Assembly: GCF_002091675.1 (NCBI RefSeq)
Contig: NZ_BDAE01000001.1
Coordinates: 1-64,000 of the forward strand
Source: Pseudomonas luteola NBRC 103146
GTDB lineage: Bacteria > Pseudomonadota > Gammaproteobacteria > Pseudomonadales > Pseudomonadaceae
Direction of reading: 5' to 3'
Length of the DNA: 64,000 nt
Below, piece by piece: positions 52,706-61,312 of the stretch (the first letter of the stretch is position 1; each line of letters begins with the position of its first letter). The notes under the pieces are model-generated. The model was not told the origin of the DNA. It saw only the letters and a list, made by a program, of their open reading frames with translations, and did no database searches. The translations under genes and the position numbers were made by a program.

Positions 52706-53788
52706 TCACGCTTTAATCAAGGTTTCGACGTCAGCAATACGTGCCCTTAATGTGGCCGCATCGCTGCAACGCAGTGTGGCATGCCCAACCTTGCGGCCCG
52801 CCTTGAATGACTTGCCATAATGATGCAGGTGACAATCGTCGATTTGCAGAACCTGCTCCACGGCCGGGACCTTGCCGATGAAGTTAAGCATGGCGCTCTC
52901 ACCTACCTTCGCGGTTGAGCCCAGCGGCAATCCAGCCACAGCGCGCAGATGGTTCTCGAACTGGCTGCTTTCGCTGCCCTCGATGGTCCAATGACCAGAG
53001 TTATGCACACGAGGAGCAATCTCATTGGCTTTCAGCCCACCATCGACCTCAAAGAACTCGAACGCCAGCACGCCGACATAATCGAGCTTGTCGAGTACAC
53101 GGCCTACGTAGTCCTCCGCCAGCGCCTGCAAGGGATGATCTGTACTAGCAATAGACAGCCGCAGGATTCCGCTTTCATGGGTGTTGTGTACCAGTGGATA
53201 GAAACGTGTCTCGCCGTTACGAGCACGTACGGCAATCAACGATACCTCGCCAGTAAACGGCACAAAGCCTTCAAGAATGCACGGTACACTACCCAGCTCG
53301 GCAAAGGCGCCTTCGACATCCGCCTGGCTGCGCAGGACCTTCTGACCCTTGCCGTCATACCCTAGGGTACGTGTCTTCATCACAGCCGGCAGACCGATGC
53401 GTACGGCGGCAGCGTCAAGGTCAGCCTGGGATTGGATGTCGGCAAACTCAGGCGTCGGGATGCCCAGATCCTTGAACATGGTTTTTTCGAACCAGCGATC
53501 ACGGGCGATACGCAAGGCTTGCGCCGAGGGAAAAACCGGAACGAACTGGGATAGGAACGCGACGGTTTCAGCGGGCACACTCTCGAATTCGAATGTGACC
53601 AGATCGACCTCATCCGCCAGCTGACGCAGATGATCCTGGTCGCTGTAGTCGGCTCGAATGTGCTCGCCCAATGCGGCAGCGCAGGCATCCGGAGCAGGGT
53701 CCAGAAATGCAAAATCCATACCCAGCGGAGTACCCGCCAGCGCCAGCATGCGGCCCAGTTGGCCACCGCCGATGACTCCGATTTTCAT
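52706..53788 (-). CDS. purK: 5-(carboxyamino)imidazole ribonucleotide synthase PurK
   Basis: A 360-residue ATP-grasp enzyme that makes N5-CAIR from AIR and bicarbonate in purine synthesis. It has the N-terminal GVIGGGQLGRMLA, the ATP-grasp blocks PAVMKTRTLGYDGKGQKVL, ILEGFVPFTGEVSLI and LAFEFFEVDGGLKANEIAPRVHNSGHWTIEG (split into adjacent segments). It overlaps purE by one base (TGATG), so the two are translationally coupled. Confidence 0.95.
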   Translation of the reverse strand: MKIGVIGGGQLGRMLALAGTPLGMDFAFLDPAPDACAAALGEHIRADYSDQDHLRQLADEVDLVTFEFESVPAETVAFLSQFVPVFPSAQALRIARDRWFEKTMFKDLGIPTPEFADIQSQADLDAAAVRIGLPAVMKTRTLGYDGKGQKVLRSQADVEGAFAELGSVPCILEGFVPFTGEVSLIAVRARNGETRFYPLVHNTHESGILRLSIASTDHPLQALAEDYVGRVLDKLDYVGVLAFEFFEVDGGLKANEIAPRVHNSGHWTIEGSESSQFENHLRAVAGLPLGSTAKVGESAMLNFIGKVPAVEQVLQIDDCHLHHYGKSFKAGRKVGHATLRCSDAATLRARIADVETLIKA

Positions 53789-54279
53789 CAGGCTTCCCTC
53801 GGATCCGGATTGTCCAGAACGGTACGCGTCTGCTCCTCACGGAAGCGATTCAGCGCCTCGTGATACTCGGGATACTTGCTGCCCAGAATACTGGCCGACA
53901 ACAGCGCCGCGTTGATCGCGCCCGCCTTACCGATGGCCAGGGTGGCGACAGGAACGCCCGCGGGCATCTGTACGATCGACAGGAGTGAGTCGACGCCTGA
54001 CAGCATGGAAGACTGCACCGGCACGCCCAGTACAGGCAAATGCGTCTTGGCTGCACACATACCTGGCAGGTGTGCTGCACCGCCTGCGCCTGCAATGATG
54101 ACCTCGATGCCGCGCCCCGCCGCTTCTTCAGCGTACTGGAACAGCAGGTCGGGAGTCCGGTGGGCAGAGACCACCTTCACTTCAAAGGGAATGCCCAGCT
54201 TTTCCAGCATGTCGGCGGTGTGGCTCAAGGTAGACCAGTCGGACTTGGAGCCCATGATCACGCCTACGAGTGCGCTCAT
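53788..54279 (-). CDS. purE: N5-carboxyaminoimidazole ribonucleotide mutase PurE
   Basis: A 163-residue class I PurE that converts N5-CAIR to CAIR. The signatures are [20 protein letters not shown], and [16 protein letters not shown] with [24 protein letters not shown], all intact. AAGAGG lies upstream of ATG 54279. It overlaps purK by one base. Transcription likely starts near 54389 from the promoter at 54396-54423, and the leader carries a strong hairpin at 54323-54355. Confidence 0.96.
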   Translation of the reverse strand: MSALVGVIMGSKSDWSTLSHTADMLEKLGIPFEVKVVSAHRTPDLLFQYAEEAAGRGIEVIIAGAGGAAHLPGMCAAKTHLPVLGVPVQSSMLSGVDSLLSIVQMPAGVPVATLAIGKAGAINAALLSASILGSKYPEYHEALNRFREEQTRTVLDNPDPREA

Positions 54280-54322
54280 CGTCGTGCCTCTTGTCAGGCG
54301 CCCGCAGGCGCATCAGAAACCA

Positions 54323-54355
54323 ACAAGCCACGTCGGAGGACCGCACGTGGCTTGT
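54323..54355 (-). promoter_or_regulatory. Strong hairpin in the purEK leader
   Basis: ACAAGCCACGT (54323-54333) pairs perfectly with ACGTGGCTTGT (54345-54355), an 11-bp stem; the 11-base loop can extend with CGG/CCG. It starts about 44 bases upstream of the purE ATG. There is no T-run, so it is not a plain terminator. It could be a 5' stabiliser or part of an attenuator. Confidence 0.55.
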
Positions 54356-54395
54356 ATATGCAGACCGGTATGTAGACCGGCCTCAAGGGCCACTG

Positions 54396-54423
54396 AGTAT
54401 ACCGTAAAGCCAGACCGGACAAA
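54396..54423 (-). promoter_or_regulatory. Sigma70 promoter of purEK
   Basis: On the minus strand, TTTGTC (54423-54418) and TATACT (54401-54396) are separated by 16 bases. The -10 matches the consensus at five of six positions. It is the best-placed promoter for purE, with predicted transcription start near 54389. Confidence 0.6.
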
Positions 54424-54486
54424 GGGGTTGAACGACCTTTTATAGCGACGGGCTATTTCATGTCTGGCCGCCTGTCCAGAGGCACT

Positions 54487-55395
54487 TCACGCAGTCGTCC
54501 CGGCGCCTGCTTCGAGCTTGCGCCATAACAGCCTCACCGCTGCCTTGCGCACGAGCGAGCAGCGATACAGGCGAATCTCCAGTGGAATCTGCCATTGCTC
54601 ACCGCCACAGGGTACTAGCTCTCCCCGGGAGAGCTCAGCGGTCACACTCAGCTGCGGAACCCAGGCAATACCCAGCCCCTGCAAGGCCATGCTCTTGAGG
54701 CTATCGGCCATGGCCGTCTCGTAGACAGTGGTATAGCGCAGCTTGCGCTGACGTAGCAGCAAATTGACCGAGCGCCCGAGAAAGGCCCCGGCACTATAGG
54801 CAAGCAAGGGAAAGTTCTGCCCACTCTCCAGGTCGTACAACGGCGAGCCGTCTTCCCTGGCTGCGCAAACGGGTAGCATTGAGGTCAGCGCCAGATGAAT
54901 GGAGGGAAAGATCTCCGGGTCCATCTGCAAGGCGGCGTCGGGATCGTAAAACGCCATCATGAGATCGCAGCCGCCTTCCCTCAAGGCATGAACCGCTTCG
55001 CCGACGTTAGTGGCAATCAGGCGACTCGCAATGTTGAGCCCTTCGCTTCGCAGACGAGCAATCCATCCCGGAAAGAACCCCAGCGCCAGGGAGTGTGCCG
55101 CCGCAAATTGCAGCACCTCGCCCTGCCCGCCTTCCAAGTGATGAAGGTGGCGGATCACTTCGCCAAGCTGCTCCACCACACTGCGCGCGGTGACCAGAAA
55201 GAGCTGTCCGGACTCGGTCAGCGATACTGGTGTACGCGATCGGTCAATCAGGGTCAGCCCCAGGCTTTGCTCCAGGCTGCGAATGCGTCGGCTGAACGCA
55301 GGTTGAGTCACGAAGCGGCGCTCGGCCGCCTGGGAAAAACTATGGGTGGCAGCCAGGGCAATAAAGTCTTCAAGCCATTTCAGTTCAAGGTTCAT
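54487..55395 (-). CDS. LysR family transcriptional regulator divergent from aspA
   Basis: A 302-residue LysR protein. The helix-turn-helix is HSFSQAAERRFVTQPAFSRR (about residues 18-37), followed by LEQSLGLTLIDRSRTPVSLTE and a full effector domain. ATG at 55395 gives the MNLELKWLEDFIALA N-terminus typical of this regulator; in-frame starts at 55401 and 55407 are possible. It is divergent from aspA with about 168 bases between, so it probably controls aspA and the downstream transporter and asparaginase genes, but the inducer is unknown. Confidence 0.82.
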   Translation of the reverse strand: MNLELKWLEDFIALAATHSFSQAAERRFVTQPAFSRRIRSLEQSLGLTLIDRSRTPVSLTESGQLFLVTARSVVEQLGEVIRHLHHLEGGQGEVLQFAAAHSLALGFFPGWIARLRSEGLNIASRLIATNVGEAVHALREGGCDLMMAFYDPDAALQMDPEIFPSIHLALTSMLPVCAAREDGSPLYDLESGQNFPLLAYSAGAFLGRSVNLLLRQRKLRYTTVYETAMADSLKSMALQGLGIAWVPQLSVTAELSRGELVPCGGEQWQIPLEIRLYRCSLVRKAAVRLLWRKLEAGAGTTA

Positions 55396-55563
55396 GGTCA
55401 TACTCAAGGGGATGGATACGCCTGCCGATCCTGACGCGTCACATCACATCATATGCAATTTCGGCATAGGGTGCGCCGATACAGCATTGGTCAGCGTCTG
55501 GCTGGAAGCCTTATTGTATAACGCATCAGGCTTTTGCCACCCACCGGGAAGTGATCCCCTATC

Positions 55564-56994
55564 ATGTCCGAATCTGCATTATCTCGCCTCGAAAAAGATC
55601 TGCTTGGTACCCTCGAAGTCCCCGCTGAAGCCTATTACGGCATTCAGACGCTGCGTGCGGTCAACAACTTCCGCCTCTCCGGCGTTACGCTGTCTCACTA
55701 CCCCAAGCTGGTCGTTGCGCTGGCGATGGTGAAGCAGGCCGCTGCCGAGGCGAACTATCGCCTGGGCTATCTGCCGGGAGACAAGTACGAAGCCATCGTG
55801 ATGGCCTGTACCAAGATCATCAACGGTGAATACCACGACCAGTTCGTGGTGGACATGATTCAGGGTGGCGCGGGTACGTCCACCAATATGAACGCCAACG
55901 AGGTTATCGCCAACGTAGCGCTGGAAGTCCTCGGTCATGGCAAGGGTGAATACAAATACCTGCACCCGAATAATGATGTAAACATGGCGCAGTCCACTAA
56001 CGATGCCTACCCAACAGCGATCCGCCTGGGTTTGCTGCTGGGCCATGACACCCTGCTCTCTAGCCTGGAGAACCTGATCGAGTCGCTGTCAGGCAAGGCG
56101 GTGGAATTCGCCAGTGTTCTGAAGATGGGTCGTACCCAGCTTCAGGACGCTGTACCGATGACCCTCGGCCAGGAGTTCCGTGCCTTCGCTACTACGCTGG
56201 GCGAGGATCTGGGCAAATTGAAAACCATTGCGCCGGACCTGCTGACCGAAGTGAACCTGGGTGGTACGGCTATCGGTACCGGCATTAATGCGGACCCTGG
56301 TTATCAAACCCTGGCCGTGCGCAGCCTGGCTGAAATCAGTGGCCAACCGCTCAAGCCTGCCGCCGATCTGATCGAGGCCACCTCCGACATGGGTGCCTTC
56401 GTACTGTTCTCCGGCATGCTCAAGCGCCTGGCGGTCAAGCTGTCCAAGATCTGCAACGACTTGCGCCTGCTCTCCAGCGGCCCGCGTACCGGCATCAACG
56501 AGATCAATCTGCCAGCCCGCCAGCCAGGCAGTTCGATCATGCCGGGTAAAGTGAATCCCGTTATTCCAGAAGCCGTTAATCAGGTCGCCTTCGAGGTGAT
56601 CGGCAATGATCTGGCGCTGACCCTGGCAGCTGAAGGCGGACAGCTTCAGCTTAACGTGATGGAGCCCTTGATCGCCTACAAGATCTTTGACTCGATCCGC
56701 CTGCTCAAGCGCGCCATGGACATGCTGCGCGAGCACTGCATCGATGGCATCACGGCCAACGTCGACCGCTGCCGCGAGCTGGTGGAGCATTCCATTGGCC
56801 TTGTCACGGCGCTCAACCCATACATCGGCTACGAGAACTCGACCCGTATTGCGCGTATGGCGCTGGAAACCGGCCGTGGTGTGCTGGAGCTGGTCCGAGA
56901 AGAAAACCTGCTCGACGAGATGACCCTGGCTGACATTCTGCGCCCGGAAAATATGATCGCTCCGCGCCTGGCGCCGAAAAAACTCAACGCTTAA
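55564..56994 (+). CDS. aspA: Aspartate ammonia-lyase
   Basis: A 476-residue enzyme of the fumarase/aspartase superfamily that converts L-aspartate to fumarate and ammonia. It has EVPAEAYYGIQTLRAVNNF, the substrate-binding TSTNMNANEV, HPNNDVNMAQSTNDAYPT, MGRTQLQDAVP and the superfamily signature GSSIMPGKVNPVIPE around residues 319-333. The N-terminal EKDLLGTLEVP is AspA-type rather than FumC-type. GGGAAG precedes the ATG. A terminator follows, so the downstream transporter gene needs its own promoter. Confidence 0.93.
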   Translation: MSESALSRLEKDLLGTLEVPAEAYYGIQTLRAVNNFRLSGVTLSHYPKLVVALAMVKQAAAEANYRLGYLPGDKYEAIVMACTKIINGEYHDQFVVDMIQGGAGTSTNMNANEVIANVALEVLGHGKGEYKYLHPNNDVNMAQSTNDAYPTAIRLGLLLGHDTLLSSLENLIESLSGKAVEFASVLKMGRTQLQDAVPMTLGQEFRAFATTLGEDLGKLKTIAPDLLTEVNLGGTAIGTGINADPGYQTLAVRSLAEISGQPLKPAADLIEATSDMGAFVLFSGMLKRLAVKLSKICNDLRLLSSGPRTGINEINLPARQPGSSIMPGKVNPVIPEAVNQVAFEVIGNDLALTLAAEGGQLQLNVMEPLIAYKIFDSIRLLKRAMDMLREHCIDGITANVDRCRELVEHSIGLVTALNPYIGYENSTRIARMALETGRGVLELVREENLLDEMTLADILRPENMIAPRLAPKKLNA

Positions 56995-57030
56995 CCGGCG
57001 CTCCTCACACCCCCTCGTGAGGAGCTTTGA

Positions 57031-57060
57031 GCGGGTGCCCTCGGGTGCCCGCTTTTTTTT
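57031..57060 (+). terminator. Terminator after aspA
   Basis: GCGGGTGCC and GGTGCCCGC can pair (with two G-T wobbles) around a small loop, followed by eight Ts. A second hairpin (CTCCTCAC / GTGAGGAG, 57001-57024) lies just before it. Confidence 0.85.
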
Positions 57061-57398
57061 GAAGCTCTCTAAATCAGGCTTATCAGCCACATACATTATC
57101 AAAGGCAGGTGTTTTACCGCTTGCCCGTTGCAACAAGCAGCACTGTTTCAATAGATCCTTTGAGGCAGTTAGATTTGATCTCTTCTCCTCTCTTCTGGAT
57201 GATACGCGCGCCAACCTTGCCGCCTGCCGTGTTTCCGGCTCGCACACCTTGCGATTTAGGGGTTCTGTCATACCCTTGGGTTGGCACTGAAGGCAGCGGA
57301 TATCCCATTGATGGATTACCGCTCGCCCACATAATGCCTTGGCCAGGAATTATCCGGAGCCCAGGTGCTTCCATTACTACAATTAGGCGAAAGCACTC
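57061..57398 (+). other. 338-base gap upstream of the alanine-type transporter gene
   Basis: No convincing gene or clear promoter. Short ORFs here (for example 57109-57414 on the + strand) lack ribosome binding sites or family features. Since a strong terminator precedes it, a promoter for the transporter and asparaginase genes should lie here. Confidence 0.5.
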
Positions 57399-58814
57399 AT
57401 GCTTGATCTCCTGAATGACTTTCTTTGGGGCAAACTGCTCATTGTCGGCCTGATTGGCCTGGGTATTGTCTTTACCTTGTTTTCGGGCTTCGTGCAGTTC
57501 CGCTATTTAGGCAGCATGTTCGGCATCCTTGGTGAAGCCTTTCAACGAAAACCCGGCCAGCTGAGTTCCTTCCAGGCGCTGATGCTTAGCGTGGCGGGCC
57601 GTGTAGGTGCCGGTAACATTGCAGGGGTTGCGGTTGCCGTTACGCTGGGTGGACCAGGGGCGGTCTTCTGGATGTGGGTAGTAGCCCTGCTGGGTATGGC
57701 TACAAGTTATTTCGAATGTGCATTGGCCCAGCTGTACAAGCGTAGCGATGGCAACGGCCTGTACCGGGGCGGCCCTGCTTTCTATATTCAGCATGGCTTG
57801 AAGCAGCGCTGGCTGGGTATCCTGTTCTCGATCCTGCTGCTGGTGACGTTTGGTCTGGGCTTCAGCGCACTGCAGTCCTATACGATCGCCTCCTCGCTCT
57901 CCGACTCGCTGGGCCTGCCTACACTGGTTACTGGACTGGCCTTCACGGCAGTAATAACCCTGATCATCTTTGGTGGCGTGGTACGGATCGCCAAGGTAGC
58001 CGACATTCTGGTACCGGTAATGGCGCTGTCTTACATAGCCATTGCGCTGGGTGTGATCGTTCTACACATTGATCGTGTTCCCGAGGCGTTGACCCTGATC
58101 GTACGCAGTGCCTTTGGCCTTGAACCTGCGTTTGCCGGTGGCCTGGGTGCAGCGCTGATGATGGGCGTCAAGCGTGGCCTGTTCTCCAACGAGGCGGGTC
58201 TGGGTAGTGCTCCAAACGTGGCCGCCGTAGCGGAAGTTTCCCACCCGGCAGCCCAGGGCGTTGTGCAGTCCTTCAGCGTATTCATTGATACCCTGATCAT
58301 CTGTACCTCTACCGCACTCATCATCCTGCTGTCTGGCGTCTATGAGCCGGGCGCCGATATCCCCGGTGTTGTTCTGACCCAGACGGCACTGGCCGCGACG
58401 GTTGGCGAGTGGGGCCGTGTCTTCATCAGTATCGCCCTGCTGCTGTTCGCCTTCACAACGATCATCTACAACTATTATCTGGGTGAGAATGCCTTGAGCT
58501 TCTTCACCAAGAGCCGCGTGGCGCTGATGATCTATCGGATTCTGGTGGTGGCGCTGGTGATCTGGGGCTCACAACAAGACCTGACTACCGTGTTCGGCTT
58601 TGCCGACCTCACCATGGGCTTGCTGGCAGTGGTCAACCTGATCTCCCTGGCATTCCTGTTCAAGGTGGGGCTGCGCATCATGCGTGACTATGACCGTCAG
58701 ATCCGGGCAGGAAACAAGGTTCCAACATTCGACCCCAAAGGCTTTGCCGATCTGGATCTTGATCCGGCGGTCTGGAAAGTTTCTGCCTCGGCCAAGGACA
58801 TGACAAAGCCATGA
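57399..58814 (+). CDS. Sodium:alanine symporter family transporter (AGCS)
   Basis: A 471-residue membrane protein of the AGCS family, about eleven membrane segments. Family signatures are FSGFVQFRYLGSMF, LSVAGRVGAGNIAGVAVAVTLGGPGAVFWMWVVALLGM (adjacent blocks), YRGGPAFYIQHGL and GVKRGLFSNEAGLGSAPNVAA. It imports amino acids such as alanine, glycine or, given the neighbours, possibly aspartate or asparagine. Its stop codon overlaps the start of the asparaginase gene (ATGA, 58811-58814), so uptake and breakdown are coupled. Confidence 0.9.
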   Translation: MLDLLNDFLWGKLLIVGLIGLGIVFTLFSGFVQFRYLGSMFGILGEAFQRKPGQLSSFQALMLSVAGRVGAGNIAGVAVAVTLGGPGAVFWMWVVALLGMATSYFECALAQLYKRSDGNGLYRGGPAFYIQHGLKQRWLGILFSILLLVTFGLGFSALQSYTIASSLSDSLGLPTLVTGLAFTAVITLIIFGGVVRIAKVADILVPVMALSYIAIALGVIVLHIDRVPEALTLIVRSAFGLEPAFAGGLGAALMMGVKRGLFSNEAGLGSAPNVAAVAEVSHPAAQGVVQSFSVFIDTLIICTSTALIILLSGVYEPGADIPGVVLTQTALAATVGEWGRVFISIALLLFAFTTIIYNYYLGENALSFFTKSRVALMIYRILVVALVIWGSQQDLTTVFGFADLTMGLLAVVNLISLAFLFKVGLRIMRDYDRQIRAGNKVPTFDPKGFADLDLDPAVWKVSASAKDMTKP

Positions 58815-59809
58815 TTCAAACCGGTCACTCACAACGCCTAATGGTGCTTTATACCGGCGGCACCATCGGCATGCAGGCCACCGAAAACGGTTTGGCGCCG
58901 GCCTCAGGCTTTGAGGCACGCATGCGTGCCTTTCTGGCCCAGGCGCCTGAGCGGGCGTTACCGGAGTGGCATTTCCAGGAGGTGCTGCCTCTGATGGACA
59001 GCGCCAACATGACGCCAACCTATTGGCTAACGCTCAGTGCAGCTATAGTCGAGGCAGCCGAACAGGGCTACACCGGCGTACTGGTGCTGCATGGAACCGA
59101 TACGCTGGCCTACACCGCGGCGGCAATGAGTTTTCACCTGCTGGGGCTCGATATTCCTGTTGTACTGACAGGCTCGATGCTTCCGGCCGGCGTACCGGAC
59201 AGCGACGCCTGGGAAAACCTGGACGGTGCCTTGCAGACGCTTGCAGGCGGTGCCCCCCAGGGCGTGCACGTTTACTTTCACGGCGAGCTGTTACATGCGG
59301 CCCGCTGTAGCAAGATTCGCAGCTTTGGCCGTCATCCATTCAAGACACTGGCGCGCCAGCGGCTGGCCCAACCACGTCAGGCTGTACCCGCCGAGCTAAA
59401 GGCAGGCCAAGCCAGACAGGTTGCCCAAGTAGCGGTTCTACCACTGTTTCCGGGCATCTCGGCTCAGCACGTATCTGCCCTTGTAGGTACCGGCGTGCAG
59501 GGCCTGGTGCTCGAATGCTATGGCAGCGGAACAGGTCCCAGCGACAATGATGCCTTCCTGACCAGCCTGAGCGAAGCGTCTGCCAAGGGCGTTGTACTGC
59601 TTGCCGTCACGCAGTGCCACGAAGGGGGCGTCGAACTCGATGTCTACGAGGCAGGCAGCAAGCTGCGTGCCTGCGGCGTTGTGTCGGGTGGCGGCATGAC
59701 ACGCGAGGCGGCTGTCGCCAAACTGCAGGTGCTGATTGGCTCGGGCTTAGCACCTGAACAGATCAACCACTGGCTGCAGCAGGATCTCTGCGGCGAGCTT
59801 GGCGAATAA
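58811..59809 (+). CDS. L-asparaginase
   Basis: A 332-residue asparaginase of the type I/cytoplasmic class, with no signal peptide. The first active-site motif is LYTGGTIGM (Thr in TGGTIG) and the second is LVLHGTDTLAYTA (the HGTDT motif with Thr, Asp). The N-terminal and C-terminal domains have the usual length. It hydrolyses asparagine to aspartate and ammonia. Translation is coupled to the AGCS transporter gene by ATGA overlap. With aspA nearby, the cluster can turn asparagine into fumarate. Confidence 0.92.
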   Translation: MIQTGHSQRLMVLYTGGTIGMQATENGLAPASGFEARMRAFLAQAPERALPEWHFQEVLPLMDSANMTPTYWLTLSAAIVEAAEQGYTGVLVLHGTDTLAYTAAAMSFHLLGLDIPVVLTGSMLPAGVPDSDAWENLDGALQTLAGGAPQGVHVYFHGELLHAARCSKIRSFGRHPFKTLARQRLAQPRQAVPAELKAGQARQVAQVAVLPLFPGISAQHVSALVGTGVQGLVLECYGSGTGPSDNDAFLTSLSEASAKGVVLLAVTQCHEGGVELDVYEAGSKLRACGVVSGGGMTREAAVAKLQVLIGSGLAPEQINHWLQQDLCGELGE

Positions 59810-59817
59810 GCCATACG

Positions 59818-59845
59818 AAAAAGGGCCCCAAAGGGCCCTTTTTTT
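59818..59845. terminator. Bidirectional terminator
   Basis: AAAAAGGGCCC pairs with GGGCCCTTTTT around a short loop, with a T-run on either strand. It separates the asparaginase gene from the convergent YeeE gene. Confidence 0.88.
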
Positions 59846-59855
59846 CACCTACCGC

Positions 59856-61067
59856 TTAGCAACCGGTCAGCTGAGTAGCAGGACGTTCACCCGGGAAGAA
59901 CACCGGACGAATACGGACTCCTACGCTGTTGCCGATAAAGGCTGCGACCAGCCACAGCCAGCCATGCAGACTGCCGGAGGCGATACCACTAAAATACGCC
60001 CCGATGTTACAACCGTAGGCCAAACGTGCGCCATAGCCCAGGAGCAGGCCCCCTATCATGGCAGCTACCAGCGAGCGCGTCGGAATCTTCAGACTGGGCG
60101 CGAAGCGTCCAGCCAGACCCGCAGCAATCAGCGCACCCAGGATGATGCCGAAATTCATCACACTGGTAACATCGAACCACACGGGCTGGCTTAGAGCCTT
60201 GGCGTTAGCCGGCAATTGCCAGAAGTCCCAGCTGGCAACATCGATACCTAGCAGCTGAGCGCCTTTGGCACCCCAGACCGCAAAGGCTGACGTGATCCCC
60301 CACGGACGACCCGCCAGGGCCAGCGTACAGAAGTTCAGGATCGCCAAGGCAATAGCGCCCCAGACCAGCGGCCACGGCCCACGCAGAAAGCGCGCTGCGC
60401 CTTGATGCTCATTGGGTACCGTCGCTTCCAGACTGCCATAGCGACGACGCTCCAGACGCACAGTCATCCAGGCAATAAAGGCAAACAGCGCCAAGCTGAC
60501 TGCAATACCTGGCACAACGCCCAGGCTGGTCACCAGGGAAATCTTGGGCAATGAAGGCAACGCGAACCACCAGCCCAGATGATGCGTAGCGATAACGGAG
60601 CCAATCACGAAGAACAGCAGCGTTACCAGCATACGTGCATTACCACCCCCCACTGTGAACAGGGTACCGGAAGCACAGCCGCCGCCTAACTGCATACCGA
60701 TGCCAAAAATGAAGGCACCAACTACAACGGAAGTGCCCGCAGGCGATACCAGGCCGGTAACCGGCTGGCCAAATAGCGTACCGGCACCTAGGGCCGGGAA
60801 AAACAGCACAACGGCAATGGCCAGCATGAGCATCTGAGCACGCAGGCCCGCGCCACGCCGGTCACGAATGAACACCCGCCAGGCAGACGTGAATCCGAAA
60901 GCGGCATGATAAAGCGTCAGCCCCAGTGCACCGCCCAGAATGAACAGTAAGGCTTGCCGTCCGCTGACAGCCATATCCAAAAACACAGCCCCCAGAACCA
61001 CCAGCCCCAGCGCCACTACTGGCGTGGTGATCTGGCGAGGCGCCGTGGACGTAATAGAAAGGCTCAT
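59856..61067 (-). CDS. YeeE/YedE family (TsuA-like) sulfur transporter
   Basis: A 403-residue polytopic membrane protein with about ten segments. The family signatures with central cysteines are FGIGMQLGGGCASGTLFTVGGG (split at the Cys) and LLGYGARLAYGCNIGAYFSGIASGSLHGW. Those conserved Cys residues relay thiosulfate in the related TsuA. Thiosulfate or another reduced sulfur species is the likely substrate, but no sulfur-metabolism partner gene lies next to it. Its start is divergent from the GGDEF-EAL gene by about 245 bases. Confidence 0.85.
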   Translation of the reverse strand: MSLSITSTAPRQITTPVVALGLVVLGAVFLDMAVSGRQALLFILGGALGLTLYHAAFGFTSAWRVFIRDRRGAGLRAQMLMLAIAVVLFFPALGAGTLFGQPVTGLVSPAGTSVVVGAFIFGIGMQLGGGCASGTLFTVGGGNARMLVTLLFFVIGSVIATHHLGWWFALPSLPKISLVTSLGVVPGIAVSLALFAFIAWMTVRLERRRYGSLEATVPNEHQGAARFLRGPWPLVWGAIALAILNFCTLALAGRPWGITSAFAVWGAKGAQLLGIDVASWDFWQLPANAKALSQPVWFDVTSVMNFGIILGALIAAGLAGRFAPSLKIPTRSLVAAMIGGLLLGYGARLAYGCNIGAYFSGIASGSLHGWLWLVAAFIGNSVGVRIRPVFFPGERPATQLTGC

Positions 61068-61312
61068 TGAGAATCCTCGACATCATTAAGCCTGACTATT
61101 TTAGTCAAGAATTAGCGCGATACCAATATCTAAATGTCATATCCACCATTAAGACGGCTATTAGTCCGCTGGTCCGGTGAAGATTACAGGACGTGAACTA
61201 TTTCGCTAAATTTGGTCTTTTGGTGATGGCAAAACGCTACATCCCTAAAAGGCCAGGTGCTGCTCATTCATGAGCTCTACCGTGAGCTTCGCACTTTCAA
61301 ACAGGTTCCGGC

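Noticed and set aside
56089-57102. A 337-codon minus-strand ORF over aspA
   Set aside because: It is antisense to the conserved aspA gene and its sequence has no recognisable domain.
57280-57300. A TGGCAC...GC pattern resembling a sigma54 promoter before the AGCS gene
   Set aside because: The distance between the GG and GC elements is wrong (8 or 11 bases rather than 10).
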